DNA of 64,000 bases from Verrucomicrobiota bacterium (GTDB lineage: Bacteria; Verrucomicrobiota; Lentisphaeria; JABSQK01; JAJFLO01). Below are positions 37,197 through 46,575 of this stretch, piece after piece. A model generated the notes under the pieces. The model did not search any database and was not told where the DNA came from. It saw nothing but the letters and a program-made list of their open reading frames with translations. Where the stretch lies: assembly GCA_021772615.1 (NCBI GenBank), contig JAJFLQ010000040.1, forward strand, positions 171,619-235,618, written 5' to 3'. How positions within the stretch are numbered: the stretch's first letter is position 1; each line of letters begins with the position of its first letter. The position numbers and the translations under genes were made by a program.

Positions 37197-39542
37197 TTAC
37201 AGCCAATTGCCCAGAAGCAGGTATGGCGCCCAATAGCAGGGATGGCGAAAGGCCTTGACCGATAGCAAGGCTTGTTGACTGTGTTGTAACGCTTTGGCTT
37301 TGGAGATCGTCGGACTGTCGCGCAGAACGCTGTAAAAATCAGTCATTAACAATGTCGACGCCTCGTCGTTCACCAGCCACAACGATGCGAGCACGCTGCG
37401 GGCGCCGGCCTTTATCGCGGTACCGGCAAGGCCCAGGGCCGCGCGTTCGTCGCCGGCTGCCGTCTGGCAGGCGCTGAGGGTGAGCAAGTCGACGCCGCTG
37501 CCGCGGTAGGCGTCCGGTCGCAGCAGGTTCTCAAGCATGTCCAGCGTGAGTTTGTCGTCGTACGCGAGAATAAATGTATTCCGCGCATCGCGGTCGAATT
37601 TGCCGTGTGAAGCAATATGTACGACCGAAAACATATTGTCCCGGTAGGTTTGCTGGAAGTTGGAAAGGTTGAAAGCGCTATTCTGCAGCACCTGTCCCCC
37701 ACTTATGCTCTGCAGTGAGCTTAGCTCGGCATCGACGAACGCCAACTCCGGAAAATCCTGAACACTTGCGGAAATCCCGCTGATAAGAAAGTTGGATGCG
37801 TCACGTTTCAGTGGTTTCGGATCGACCAGGGTCATTCCAGGGATAACGGCGACGGCAAAGCGTTCGATCAGAAAGTGTTCACCATCGTACAACGCACCCA
37901 TGGGAATAGTACGAAACCCGCCGTCGGGTACAAAAACCAGTGTGTCGACCGCGTCATGTGTGAGATCATCGGTCAGCGGCCCAATCAACCATTCAAAAAG
38001 ACGCTGGCCTGTCGCGATATATTTGTGCGTTGTGCGCGTGACCAGCTCTGCACGAAATCGTTTGACATGTTCGAGCAACACTGCAGAGGCCACAGGCGCA
38101 CGATAGCGTTTCAGCCCGGAAGGCAGCGTCACCAGCAACTCCGTGCGGTCTGGGAGCGGAATCAGGTAGACGATTGCTGTCTTATCGGTCAAGAGGTCCG
38201 CCGGTGCGGCGCGCGACCGTGCGATATTGACGCAATCATCCTGGAAGTAATCGGCTAACTCCGCCGATTTCAACTGTTCCAATACATCTCGCGCTGCGAG
38301 CAGGTCCGCGTGGTTCCGGTCAGGTTCTTTGGTGGCTTCCGCCCGCCGCAGCAGGAGGTCTGCCAACTCAACGTAGAGCGGCCCTATCGATTCCCGGAAT
38401 GACGAGCCGGAATTCAGATTACCGTGGCCGATAGCGAGGTCATGCCTAATCGTGGACACGGTCGCGATTGCCCGTCGATAGGCTTTCAATGCATCTGCCA
38501 TCCGGCCTGCGGCGGCGAGCAGGCGGGCATTTTGCCACTGCCAGCGGTAGGTGGCATCAGTGTTTGCGATCTCCTGCGCCACGAAAAGTGCTCGGCGAGT
38601 AAGCGTAGCGGCGTCCTCGTAACGCTGATTTTGTTCATACAGCCGTCCGAGATAACCGAGTGCATATGTCAATGCGGTCTTGTCGCCGATGCGTTCTGCC
38701 ACATCCACGGCGACGGAATAGCTTCGGGCTGCGGATCCCGTCGACGTCGGATCCTGTGCCGCCAGCCGACGGTAACCGTGACCGGTAACCATGTAAAGAT
38801 AGGCTGTTTCCCGGCTGTCTGCTAGGTCCTTGAGAATGTCCGTTGCCTGGTCGCACCAGCGTTCCGCCGCGGACTGGTTGTCTGTATCGGCGAGAATCGA
38901 TCCCAGATTCGCCGCAATTTTTGCAGACAGCACCGGGGCGTGGGCGGCAACCGCATTTTCGTAGGCGTCATGATATGCCGCAACGCCCTGACGTTGTTCG
39001 CCGCGTGCGGTGTAGAGATTACCGAGGCTGTTCAGGGCCGTCGCAATGAGGCGCTGATCATTCGATTGTCGCGCCGAGGCCAGGCTCTGTTCCAGGTACG
39101 GTTGGGCGAGATGCGCGTCGCGCGTGAACATATAAGCGGACCCGAGACCGCCGAGAATAGCCGCTCGTGCGGGTTCATCGCCGCGTTTCTCCGCCAGCGC
39201 CAGCGCCGTCTCGAAAGCGGTCGCCGACAATTTGATGGTGCCAAGGAGGTGATATGACTCGCCGATATAACGCAGGACCGTGATCTGGTCCGCGAAGTTT
39301 TGCTCGTGTCGATAGCCATTCAGCGCCTGTTCGAAATGTACGAGCGCCTCGTCTGTGCGTCCCTTGCGAAACAATGCCAACCCGGTGTCCATCGCGAGTC
39401 CAGGCTCACTGCGCCCGGATGGTTCGGCATCGATACGGGATGGGCTTGTCGTCGGCAGCTGCTGTGCGTGGCCTGACGGTCCCGGCGTTCCGGCGACGGC
39501 CAGCCAAATTCCGAAGATAAGCAATCCATTCATATAACACAT
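37197..39542 (-). CDS. TPR-CHAT protease, secreted or periplasmic
   Basis: The product of about 781 residues starts with a signal peptide (LLIFGIWLAVAG, ending near GHA-QQ), followed by tetratricopeptide repeats (about 45-400) and a C-terminal CHAT domain, a caspase-fold cysteine protease. The catalytic pair is present: His in VVHIASHGKF and Cys in LLTLSACQTAAGD, and LASLWLVND follows as in the family. I place the start at ATG 39542 because AAGGGG lies 6 bases upstream; the track start (GTG 39581) would put a hydrophilic Arg/Lys segment before the signal. It is on the same strand as the DUF928-exoprotein genes but 320 bases upstream. Processing of the exoprotein is an inference from context. 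Confidence 0.9.
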   Translation of the reverse strand: MCYMNGLLIFGIWLAVAGTPGPSGHAQQLPTTSPSRIDAEPSGRSEPGLAMDTGLALFRKGRTDEALVHFEQALNGYRHEQNFADQITVLRYIGESYHLLGTIKLSATAFETALALAEKRGDEPARAAILGGLGSAYMFTRDAHLAQPYLEQSLASARQSNDQRLIATALNSLGNLYTARGEQRQGVAAYHDAYENAVAAHAPVLSAKIAANLGSILADTDNQSAAERWCDQATDILKDLADSRETAYLYMVTGHGYRRLAAQDPTSTGSAARSYSVAVDVAERIGDKTALTYALGYLGRLYEQNQRYEDAATLTRRALFVAQEIANTDATYRWQWQNARLLAAAGRMADALKAYRRAIATVSTIRHDLAIGHGNLNSGSSFRESIGPLYVELADLLLRRAEATKEPDRNHADLLAARDVLEQLKSAELADYFQDDCVNIARSRAAPADLLTDKTAIVYLIPLPDRTELLVTLPSGLKRYRAPVASAVLLEHVKRFRAELVTRTTHKYIATGQRLFEWLIGPLTDDLTHDAVDTLVFVPDGGFRTIPMGALYDGEHFLIERFAVAVIPGMTLVDPKPLKRDASNFLISGISASVQDFPELAFVDAELSSLQSISGGQVLQNSAFNLSNFQQTYRDNMFSVVHIASHGKFDRDARNTFILAYDDKLTLDMLENLLRPDAYRGSGVDLLTLSACQTAAGDERAALGLAGTAIKAGARSVLASLWLVNDEASTLLMTDFYSVLRDSPTISKAKALQHSQQALLSVKAFRHPCYWAPYLLLGNWL

Positions 39543-39995
39543 TTGGAACCCCTTGAGCATGGCCTGTGCGGATTTCCGCACAAGATGGAAAAGTTGTGTA
39601 ACATTTTAGTGACGAAATATACCGGTGCTGTTCCCGCAATGCAATGCATTTCCGAAGCCTGGGGAGAGCAAAACGATGTCAAGAAATATATGTAAATTGC
39701 TTTTTCATAAATAGTTGTATTCACCATGGCGGCTCTATTGGGAGGCTCTGCCTTGCATTTTTGGCACGCCAGGTGCTATGAAGAAGGGCCCTGCCGTCGC
39801 AACGGTGATACGTTCAATCTCGAATCACACTGTGCTCAAAGCACAAGCGCCGGAGACTATCATATATCCAGGCTGACCACCGCGTAACCCTATGATTTCC
39901 AAATCGCGGATATGAGCAAGCCGATCGTCAGTGGACAGCGAACTGCAGGACCTAGTTTTCCACGTTTATTCGAAATCTGACACTATCTGAGGTAA
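39543..39995. other. Divergent intergenic region between CHAT and sigma factor genes
   Basis: About 450 bases with no gene. It contains a sigma-54-type promoter for the rightward gene, a perfect hairpin GTGCGG-ATTT-CCGCAC (39566-39581) in the CHAT leader, and a small dyad TGTGCT-CAA-AGCACA (39831-39845). The middle is AT-rich. I saw no convincing promoter for the CHAT gene. Confidence 0.5.
39762..39777 (+). promoter_or_regulatory. Sigma-54-type promoter upstream of the sigma-70 family gene
   Basis: TGGCAC-GCCAG-GTGCT has a perfect -24 box and GG-N10-GC spacing with one -12 mismatch. Transcription would start near 39789, about 210 bases before the sigma factor ATG. A weak sigma-70 alternative (TTGCAT-N18-TATGAA) overlaps it. 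Confidence 0.48.
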
Positions 39996-39998
39996 ATG

Positions 39999-40805
39999 AT
40001 GTCGTCACACCACGACGGATTACGCAATTACATACGCCAAATCACCAAAATTCCAGTCATACCGCTGAACGAGGAAGGCGCGTTCGTAGCGAGATTGGAG
40101 AATGGCGATGAGCAGGCTGTTATCACGTTCATCAGCCGAAACCTGCGCCTCGTTGTGAAGATCGCTCATGACTTCAAAGGGTTGGGCGTACCGCTGCAGG
40201 ATCTTATCTCCGAGGGCAATCTCGGGCTTATGCATGCTGTGGGTAAATATGACATCACAAAGGGAACAAAGTTCAGCAGCTATGCCGTGTGGTGGATCAA
40301 GCAGGCGATGCGAAAATTATTGATGGAGAACGGGCGTATCGTACGGATACCAACGACGTCGGCATTCAAAATCAACAAAATCCGCTCCACACGTGCGGAG
40401 ATGTCCAAGCGTCTCGACCGTGATCCAACCGACGCCGAGATGGCGGAAGAACTCGACTACAGCGAACGTATTATTTCCCGGCTCAAGAATATAGATGCCC
40501 GTACGCTTTCACTGCATGAAGGCGTAAACGATGACGATTCGATAACGCTTAACGATATGCTGCCGGACACGCGCGAGGAGGCGCCGGACCAGATCCTCGA
40601 TCGCACGGACCGTTCGAAGATGCTGGAACGCGTGTTGCGGTCGCTTTCCGAAAGGGAATACCGGATTCTGCTACTCCGCTTCGGCCTCGACGGCAGCAGG
40701 CCCAGGACGCTCGACGAAGTCAGTAACGAAGTCGGCGTGACCCGCGAGCGGGTTCGCCAAATTCAGAAAAAGTCTCTCCAGAAACTGCGCACGAAGCTGC
40801 TGTAG
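39999..40805 (+). CDS. Sigma-70 family RNA polymerase sigma factor (group 2/3, RpoD-like)
   Basis: The 268-residue factor has regions 2, 3 and 4 and a short region 1.2. Region 2 has DLISEGNLGLMHAVGKYD and FSSYAVWWIKQAM, region 3 has AEMAEELDYS and region 4 ends in TLDEVSNEVGVTRERVRQIQKKSLQKLR. It lacks the region 1.1 and long spacer of a primary sigma, so it is an alternative factor. GAGG lies 8 bases before ATG 39999 (the ATG at 39996 is equally open). The sigma-54-type promoter upstream suggests a sigma cascade. Confidence 0.93.
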   Translation: MSSHHDGLRNYIRQITKIPVIPLNEEGAFVARLENGDEQAVITFISRNLRLVVKIAHDFKGLGVPLQDLISEGNLGLMHAVGKYDITKGTKFSSYAVWWIKQAMRKLLMENGRIVRIPTTSAFKINKIRSTRAEMSKRLDRDPTDAEMAEELDYSERIISRLKNIDARTLSLHEGVNDDDSITLNDMLPDTREEAPDQILDRTDRSKMLERVLRSLSEREYRILLLRFGLDGSRPRTLDEVSNEVGVTRERVRQIQKKSLQKLRTKLL

Positions 40806-40844
40806 CCCGCCGAATCCCCACGAATCGGACGTTTCGGTCAGGCA

Positions 40845-42191
40845 TTACAGAAGTACGGCAAGCAGGACGCCTGCCGCCACGGCCGAGCCGAGAACGCCGG
40901 CGACATTTGGCCCCATGGCATGCATAAGCAGGACGTTCTGCGGATCTTCGTCGCTGCCCATCATCTGCGAGACGCGCGCAGCCATCGGCACCGCGGATAC
41001 CCCCGCAGAGCCAATCAGGGGATTGACCTTCACATCCGAGAACAGATTCATGATCTTGGCCATGATCACGCCCGACGCCGTGCCGATCCCGAACGCAACA
41101 ATGCCCAGGGCAAGGATACCTAACGTCTCCACATTGAGAAATTCCTCGGCCGACAACTTCGAGCCGACACCGAGTCCGAGAAAGATGGTGGTGATATTGA
41201 TCAGCGGCTCCTGCATCGTACGCGACAGACGTTCAGTCACGCCGCACTCGCGAACGAGATTGCCAAACATGAAACTGCCGATCAACGGTGTCGCCGAGGG
41301 CAGCAGCAGGATACACAGCGCGAGCACCGCGAGCGGAAAAAGGATCTTTTCCGCTTTGCCGACGTAGCGAAGCTGCTCCATACGAATCCGCCGTTCGGCA
41401 GGAGTCGTCAGTGCCCGTACGATCGGCGGTTGTATAATCGGTACCAGCGCCATATAGGAATAGGCTGCTACCGCAATGGATCCGAGTAGTCGGGGTGACA
41501 ATTGCGACGACAGAAATATGGCGGTCGGGCCGTCGGCGCCGCCAATGATACCGATCGAGGCGGCGTCTTTCAGTGAGAATTCAATGCCGGGAGCGACATG
41601 TGTGAGAACCACGGCGCCGATCAACGTGGAAAAAATGCCGAATTGCGCCGCGGCGCCCAGGAGGATTGTCTTCGGGTTTGCAATCAACGGGCCGAAGTCG
41701 GTAAGGGCGCCGACGCCCATAAAGATAATGAGCGGGAAGATCGGCGTTTCGATCCCGACCTTGTAAACAATGTAAATCAAACCGCCCTCTTCACCGATTC
41801 CAGCCATCGGGATATTGCACAGGACACAACCAAAGCCGATGGGCACGAGAAGTAGCGGCTCGAATTTCCTGGCAATGCCGAGGTATAGCAGTGTGAAGCC
41901 GACGCCGATCATGATCAACCAGCCAATGCCGCTCTCCGCACCGCCGTCTGCCGCCGACTTCAGGGCGGCTATGCCCGTGGATTCGGCGACATTCTTGATC
42001 AATTCGCCAAACGCCGGCAGCGGCGTGGCTGCCTGTACGGTTTCAGGCTCTGCCGCCGGCACAGGCTCTGTTGCCGGACCTGCGAGACCGATGAGCGGCA
42101 CGGCGGCACATGCGACCAGCAGCAGCCGCAGAATGCGCGCAAGCCGGAGGTTGCTACAATATCGGCGGCCGAGTGGTGGTGAGGTCATCAT
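40845..42191 (-). CDS. oadB: Sodium-pumping decarboxylase, beta subunit
   Basis: This is the membrane subunit that decarboxylates carboxybiotin and exports Na+. About ten membrane segments are seen, with the family motifs GEEGGLIYI-like loop, [11 protein letters not shown] (conserved Asp) and [14 protein letters not shown]. The N-terminal 80 residues (Ala/Pro/Glu-rich) extend beyond most relatives and include one more hydrophobic segment. ATG 42191 lies 7 bases after the oadA stop; the track start at 42236 would overlap oadA by 38 bases. No good ribosome binding site is seen. Confidence 0.93.
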   Translation of the reverse strand: MMTSPPLGRRYCSNLRLARILRLLLVACAAVPLIGLAGPATEPVPAAEPETVQAATPLPAFGELIKNVAESTGIAALKSAADGGAESGIGWLIMIGVGFTLLYLGIARKFEPLLLVPIGFGCVLCNIPMAGIGEEGGLIYIVYKVGIETPIFPLIIFMGVGALTDFGPLIANPKTILLGAAAQFGIFSTLIGAVVLTHVAPGIEFSLKDAASIGIIGGADGPTAIFLSSQLSPRLLGSIAVAAYSYMALVPIIQPPIVRALTTPAERRIRMEQLRYVGKAEKILFPLAVLALCILLLPSATPLIGSFMFGNLVRECGVTERLSRTMQEPLINITTIFLGLGVGSKLSAEEFLNVETLGILALGIVAFGIGTASGVIMAKIMNLFSDVKVNPLIGSAGVSAVPMAARVSQMMGSDEDPQNVLLMHAMGPNVAGVLGSAVAAGVLLAVLL

Positions 42192-42198
42192 CGTGTCG

Positions 42199-44013
42199 TT
42201 ACATCGTGGCCAGTAATTGTCCGGCCTGGACGACATCGCCCTGATTCACGTCGATCGTGCGGATGGATCCAGATTGCGGCGCCACAACATTGGTCTCCAT
42301 CTTCATCGCTTCGAGCACCATCACGACGTCGTTTTCCGCAACTGTATCACCGGGGTGGACCAGGATCTTGAAGACGCTCCCCGGGAGGTTCGCCTTGATC
42401 TCGACGGCTGCCGCAGCAACAGCAGCAGGCGCTGCCGCGGGCACTGCTGCGGGTGCCGGAGCAACCGATTGGACGGCACCGGTCGAGTCCGCGACGCTTA
42501 CGTTATACGCCTTCCCTTCGACGGTCACTGTATAATGACACGTGCCGGTCTGCGGTGCAGCAGCAGGCGCCCTGGCGGGTGCCGCCGGTTTTGACGATTT
42601 GTTCCCGGTGTCGTCAACATTTTTCCGTACGTTCGGCGGCATGTTGCCTTTGAGGAACTCGATCCCCTTGTTACCGCCCGGTGTCGCCAGGGCGCCGGCG
42701 ATGAAAATGTTCTCGTCGCTGGTTTCCAGGCCTTCTTTTTCCAGGAGCAGTTTCGCCCGCGGCACGCCGGGTTCGATCAGGTCTATTGGATCGTCTTCTA
42801 TGGGTGGTTTGTTTAACTGCTCTTGCGCCAGGCGGACGATCTCCGGGTCTGGTTTCACCGGTGTCCGGCCGAAATAGCCGAGCACCATCTTGCCGTAGCC
42901 GTCGGTAATCTTCTTCCACGGTCCCTGTGTAACGTTGGCATAAGCCTGCTGGAAGTAGAATTGCGAAACCGGCGTCACGGACGTGCCAAAGCCGCCGCGC
43001 GCGACACACTCTGACATGGCCTCGATGACCTTGGGATACAGGTCGAGCGTGCCGGTGTCGCGCATCATCATCGTATTCGCCGTCAACGCGCCGCCCGGCA
43101 TGGGCGACAGCAGTACTTCCGACGATACGGACAGCGCTTCAGGCGGAAAGAAATAGTCTTTCATGCAGTCCTTGAATACCGCATTTGCCTTGAGAATTTT
43201 CTGGACATCAATATCCAGTTTATAGTCCGTACCTTTGAGCGCGTGCCACATTGAAATCATATCCGGCTGCGAGGTCCCGCCGGAGACCGGTGCGCGGGCG
43301 ACGCAGATGCCGTCGCATCCCGCATTGATCGCCGCCAGGTACTGCGCGACGCCCTGGCCCGCTGTGTCGTGGCTGTGGGCCCAGATGATTCGGTCATTGC
43401 CGAGCAGTTTGCGTGCGCCGGTGATGGTTTCGTGGAATTTTCGCGGATTGCTGGTACCTGACGCATCCTTGAAGCACACCGAGTCGAAGGGCAGCCCGGA
43501 GTCGAGAATTTTTCTGAGCGTTTCCGTGTAGAAGCCTGCGTCGTGGGCGCCGGAGCATCCCGGCGGCAGATCCATCATGGTGACGACCACCTGATGGTGC
43601 AGCCCTGCATCGGCGATGCATTTTGCCGAATACTCAAGGTTCCGCACATCGTTCAATGCATCGAAATTGCGAATGTGCGTGATGCCGTGTTTTTTAAACA
43701 TCCGGGCATGCAGATCAATCATGTCCCGAGGTTGTGCAGAAAGGGCCACCACATTGATGCCGCGAGCCAGTGTCTGCAGATTTGCATCAGGGCCGGCCGC
43801 CTTGCGGAAGCGATCCATCATCGTAAACGCGGACTCGCCGCAATACATGAAGAGGCTTTGAAATCGTGCGCCTCCGCCGGCTTCGAAATGCGTGATCCCT
43901 GCCTGAGCCGCCGCCTCAACTGCCGGGATGAAGTCGTCCGTCAGTACGCGTGCGCCGAACACCGACTGGAATCCGTCCCGAAATGATGTGTCCTGGAATA
44001 ATATTTTTTTCAT
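42199..44013 (-). CDS. oadA: Oxaloacetate decarboxylase alpha subunit (carboxyltransferase-biotin carrier)
   Basis: The 604-residue subunit transfers CO2 from oxaloacetate (or pyruvate-type substrates) to its own biotin. The N-terminal TIM barrel has the start [21 protein letters not shown] and [10 protein letters not shown] (metal ligands), the middle is the PYC-associated domain, and after an Ala/Pro linker the C-terminal biotinyl domain has the target Lys in EAMKMET. Oxaloacetate is the probable substrate, though methylmalonyl-CoA and glutaconyl-CoA pumps use similar parts. It lies between oadG and oadB on the minus strand. Confidence 0.93.
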   Translation of the reverse strand: MKKILFQDTSFRDGFQSVFGARVLTDDFIPAVEAAAQAGITHFEAGGGARFQSLFMYCGESAFTMMDRFRKAAGPDANLQTLARGINVVALSAQPRDMIDLHARMFKKHGITHIRNFDALNDVRNLEYSAKCIADAGLHHQVVVTMMDLPPGCSGAHDAGFYTETLRKILDSGLPFDSVCFKDASGTSNPRKFHETITGARKLLGNDRIIWAHSHDTAGQGVAQYLAAINAGCDGICVARAPVSGGTSQPDMISMWHALKGTDYKLDIDVQKILKANAVFKDCMKDYFFPPEALSVSSEVLLSPMPGGALTANTMMMRDTGTLDLYPKVIEAMSECVARGGFGTSVTPVSQFYFQQAYANVTQGPWKKITDGYGKMVLGYFGRTPVKPDPEIVRLAQEQLNKPPIEDDPIDLIEPGVPRAKLLLEKEGLETSDENIFIAGALATPGGNKGIEFLKGNMPPNVRKNVDDTGNKSSKPAAPARAPAAAPQTGTCHYTVTVEGKAYNVSVADSTGAVQSVAPAPAAVPAAAPAAVAAAAVEIKANLPGSVFKILVHPGDTVAENDVVMVLEAMKMETNVVAPQSGSIRTIDVNQGDVVQAGQLLATM

Positions 44014-44165
44014 AATATCAGTGGTTTATGATGAATGTTCACGATTCAATCTCCAACATCCGGATTGGAGACAATGTCGAATTGCACCTTGATGGCGTCC
44101 TGTGTTGCCGACCTTGATGTGTCGAGACCGCGCCATGAGTCTCTCGCCCCCAGAATCGTGTCCTG

Positions 44166-44414
44166 TCAACGTCGGTTCCGGTGTGCGACAACGGCCGCGG
44201 TGATGACTGCGGTTAACACGGTATCGTCATGCTGAGATACCTGCGGCTGCGGTATGGCTGCCCGCCGGGCCGGTGTTGCCAGAGCGGCCAGTTCCGAACG
44301 CGTTGCCGCCGCCAGTACACGACTCATCACCACCAGCGCAGCATACAACAGGACGAGGAACATGAAAACGATCCCCATCCCCAGAATCATCAATTTTAAC
44401 CCGTCTATGAGCAC
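44166..44414 (-). CDS. oadG: Sodium-pumping decarboxylase, gamma subunit
   Basis: The 82-residue subunit has one membrane helix (LKLMILGMGIVFMFLVLLYAAL, quoted in part: MILGMGIVFMFLVLLY) and the usual cytoplasmic tail ending in DDTVLTAVITAAVVAHRNR, which anchors OadA to OadB. I start at GTG 44414, with GGGAG 6 bases upstream; the track start at 44471 adds 19 residues without support. It begins 154 bases after mvaD and is followed by oadA after a 152-base gap. Confidence 0.86.
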   Translation of the reverse strand: MLIDGLKLMILGMGIVFMFLVLLYAALVVMSRVLAAATRSELAALATPARRAAIPQPQVSQHDDTVLTAVITAAVVAHRNRR

Positions 44415-44568
44415 TGCGATCTCCCGTACCTCTGCGGCGGCCGAAAAGCACGCCCGTTTTTGGGCATGCACCGGGCGGCACGTTCACCAGGATCGAAAAG
44501 GTTGATGCACAGATTGATCCGGTTGTCTGAAAAAACGATCACGTACGATAACGCGGGATCACCGGCAG

Positions 44569-45615
44569 TCAATCGGAATCCGTTGGCAGCGTCGGACATT
44601 CCGGATCGAATGGCGCGATCACAGTGAGTCCGGGGAAGGCTGCCTGCACGGCAGACATGTCATTCTTGGTGAACAGGATTTTTACGTTCGGGCCGGCGTC
44701 GATAGTAAGGTAAACATTGATGCCGTCCTCTCTCATTTGATGCACGCGATGAATCGCCTTGACGGTACCAGGAAGCCAATAAAGGATCGGCGGACGTGCG
44801 CCGAGCATTGTCGCATGCATACCGAGTGCATTCGATTCTGCCGCGGCGCCCAGGCGCTCGAAATCATGGGCATGCAGCGCGCTACGGATTTCGGCCAGGT
44901 CATCTGCTACCTTCTGCGCCCACGAATGGTATAGGGCAGATGTATCGACCGTTCGCTGCATCGCCTCGCGTGATGATTGCGATTTGCGGCCGAAATCCAC
45001 GTCGATCACGCCAACGCGGAGGTCCGGCCAGGTGCACGCGAGTGCCTCGGCAAAGCTGTCCGCACCGTGAGTGGCGCTGCCCGCGTGCCACTCGACAAAT
45101 CCACGAGCTACCGATCGGGACGCACTGCCGCTGCCGAGGCGTGCGAGGATTGACAACTGCTTTGGCGGTAAGTCCCAGCCGAATAATCGATCGAGTGCCA
45201 GCGTCAACGCCGCAAACCCGGATGCAGACGAAGCCAGCCCGGCAGCTGTCGGTACGGTATTGGTTGTGCGAACCGAGAAACGCAGATCCCGCGCGGTGCG
45301 GAAGAGATCGAGAAAATCAACCACTCTCGAGGCAAACGCGGACTGCGGCGTGATGGGTTCATCGTTAAGGGTGACGTCATCCCGATCGGCGCCGATTCGT
45401 ATCTCGGTCGTGCTTCCGAGCGGCGGCAGGGATACGGATAAACTTGACGTAACCGGCAGGTTCAGAATGGGATCGCGCTTGCCCCAGTATTTGCACAATG
45501 CAATGTTGACCGGAGCGAAGGCGGTAGCACAATTTTCGGGGGACTCGCTCCGGTCTTGCAGGATCGAGTCGACGGCGGCTTTTCGGACCTGGTACCTGTT
45601 GTCGTGTTGCGGCAT
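44569..45615 (-). CDS. mvaD: Diphosphomevalonate decarboxylase
   Basis: The enzyme makes isopentenyl diphosphate from 5-diphosphomevalonate in an ATP-dependent decarboxylation. The 348-residue GHMP-fold protein has ALCKYWGKRD, the ATP loop TAAGLASSASGFAAL, GSGSASRS and the catalytic Asp in TIDAGPNVK. It ends the mvaK1-mvaK2-mvaD set, 27 bases after the phosphomevalonate kinase gene. The N-terminal 30 residues before NIALCKY are longer than usual, so an internal start is possible. Confidence 0.94.
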   Translation of the reverse strand: MPQHDNRYQVRKAAVDSILQDRSESPENCATAFAPVNIALCKYWGKRDPILNLPVTSSLSVSLPPLGSTTEIRIGADRDDVTLNDEPITPQSAFASRVVDFLDLFRTARDLRFSVRTTNTVPTAAGLASSASGFAALTLALDRLFGWDLPPKQLSILARLGSGSASRSVARGFVEWHAGSATHGADSFAEALACTWPDLRVGVIDVDFGRKSQSSREAMQRTVDTSALYHSWAQKVADDLAEIRSALHAHDFERLGAAAESNALGMHATMLGARPPILYWLPGTVKAIHRVHQMREDGINVYLTIDAGPNVKILFTKNDMSAVQAAFPGLTVIAPFDPECPTLPTDSD

Positions 45616-45642
45616 ATGTAGATGTTCCGGGGTTGTATACGA

Positions 45643-46575
45643 TTAAACGGGTTCGACGCGGACGCCTTCCGGTGTCATTTGCACAGGTATGGTTTCGGAC
45701 GAAAACTGCTGCGGATCGATTCGGCCGAGTCCCACGATGCAGTCGCCCAGGCCGGAACCCGACAGTTTCGATCCGAGTATGTGCTCGCATTCCCGCATCC
45801 CGTAAACGATACGATTGAGCTGGTCATTATTCACGCCGATAGCGTCCATTAATCCGTGATACATATTCATGATCCGACCGAATTCCAGCCATCGGTTATC
45901 GGTCGCTGCGTTGACTCCAGCGCGGCTGCAGCGCTCGCACGCATCGAAAATGGCATCCAGAATCTTTGGGTGCTGCGTGCGCCGCTCCTGAACACGGCGG
46001 ATGACGTCGGGCGTCGGCGTCTTGAAACCGGAATACACCACCGTTATTGGATGGATCACGTCCAGTTTCACAACCTCGCGCGGTTCTGCGCGGTAGGCGA
46101 TCAGTCCGCCGTAGACAGACGCCGCTACGTCGGCGCCGGAACCTGCGCCCTGGACCTCGCGGATCACGTTCACCCCGGTATTGAAAACACGGTCAGCATT
46201 CATCTCGCCGCAATTCAGAACGCTTAGTCCGGCGATGACGGCGACTGTAACCGCCGCGGATGAGCCGAACCCGATCTTGTCTGAAAATTCGCTGGAGATG
46301 CAGAGATCGTATCCGGCCGATTCCGGCTTGCGGCAGGATTTCAATGCGGCCAGGACGAACTGAAACGGCGGCTGAATGTGTATTGCATCCATCTCGCCCT
46401 CGTATGTGCCCAGAGCCGAACGAACAGTCACCGTTCGGTCGGATCGTTCCGTGATCGAAACCATCACGCGCCGGTTCACTGCGCAGACCATGGCAAGGCG
46501 ACCGTAGACTACGGCGTGTTCACCGAGTATCATGAGTTTTCCGGGCGCCGATACACTAACCGATGCGCAGGCCAT
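45643..46575 (-). CDS. mvaK2: GHMP kinase, probable phosphomevalonate kinase
   Basis: The 310-residue kinase has the GHMP motifs APGKLMILGEHAVVYG, the ATP loop GFGSSAAVTVAV and the C-terminal LSGSGLGDC. The segment GAGSGADVAASVYGG matches phosphomevalonate kinases, whereas mevalonate kinases have GTPSGID at this place, as the upstream neighbour does. Together with operon position this indicates phosphorylation of 5-phosphomevalonate. The start is secure: AGGAGG lies 6 bases before the ATG, inside the end of the upstream gene (20-base overlap). Confidence 0.86.
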   Translation of the reverse strand: MACASVSVSAPGKLMILGEHAVVYGRLAMVCAVNRRVMVSITERSDRTVTVRSALGTYEGEMDAIHIQPPFQFVLAALKSCRKPESAGYDLCISSEFSDKIGFGSSAAVTVAVIAGLSVLNCGEMNADRVFNTGVNVIREVQGAGSGADVAASVYGGLIAYRAEPREVVKLDVIHPITVVYSGFKTPTPDVIRRVQERRTQHPKILDAIFDACERCSRAGVNAATDNRWLEFGRIMNMYHGLMDAIGVNNDQLNRIVYGMRECEHILGSKLSGSGLGDCIVGLGRIDPQQFSSETIPVQMTPEGVRVEPV

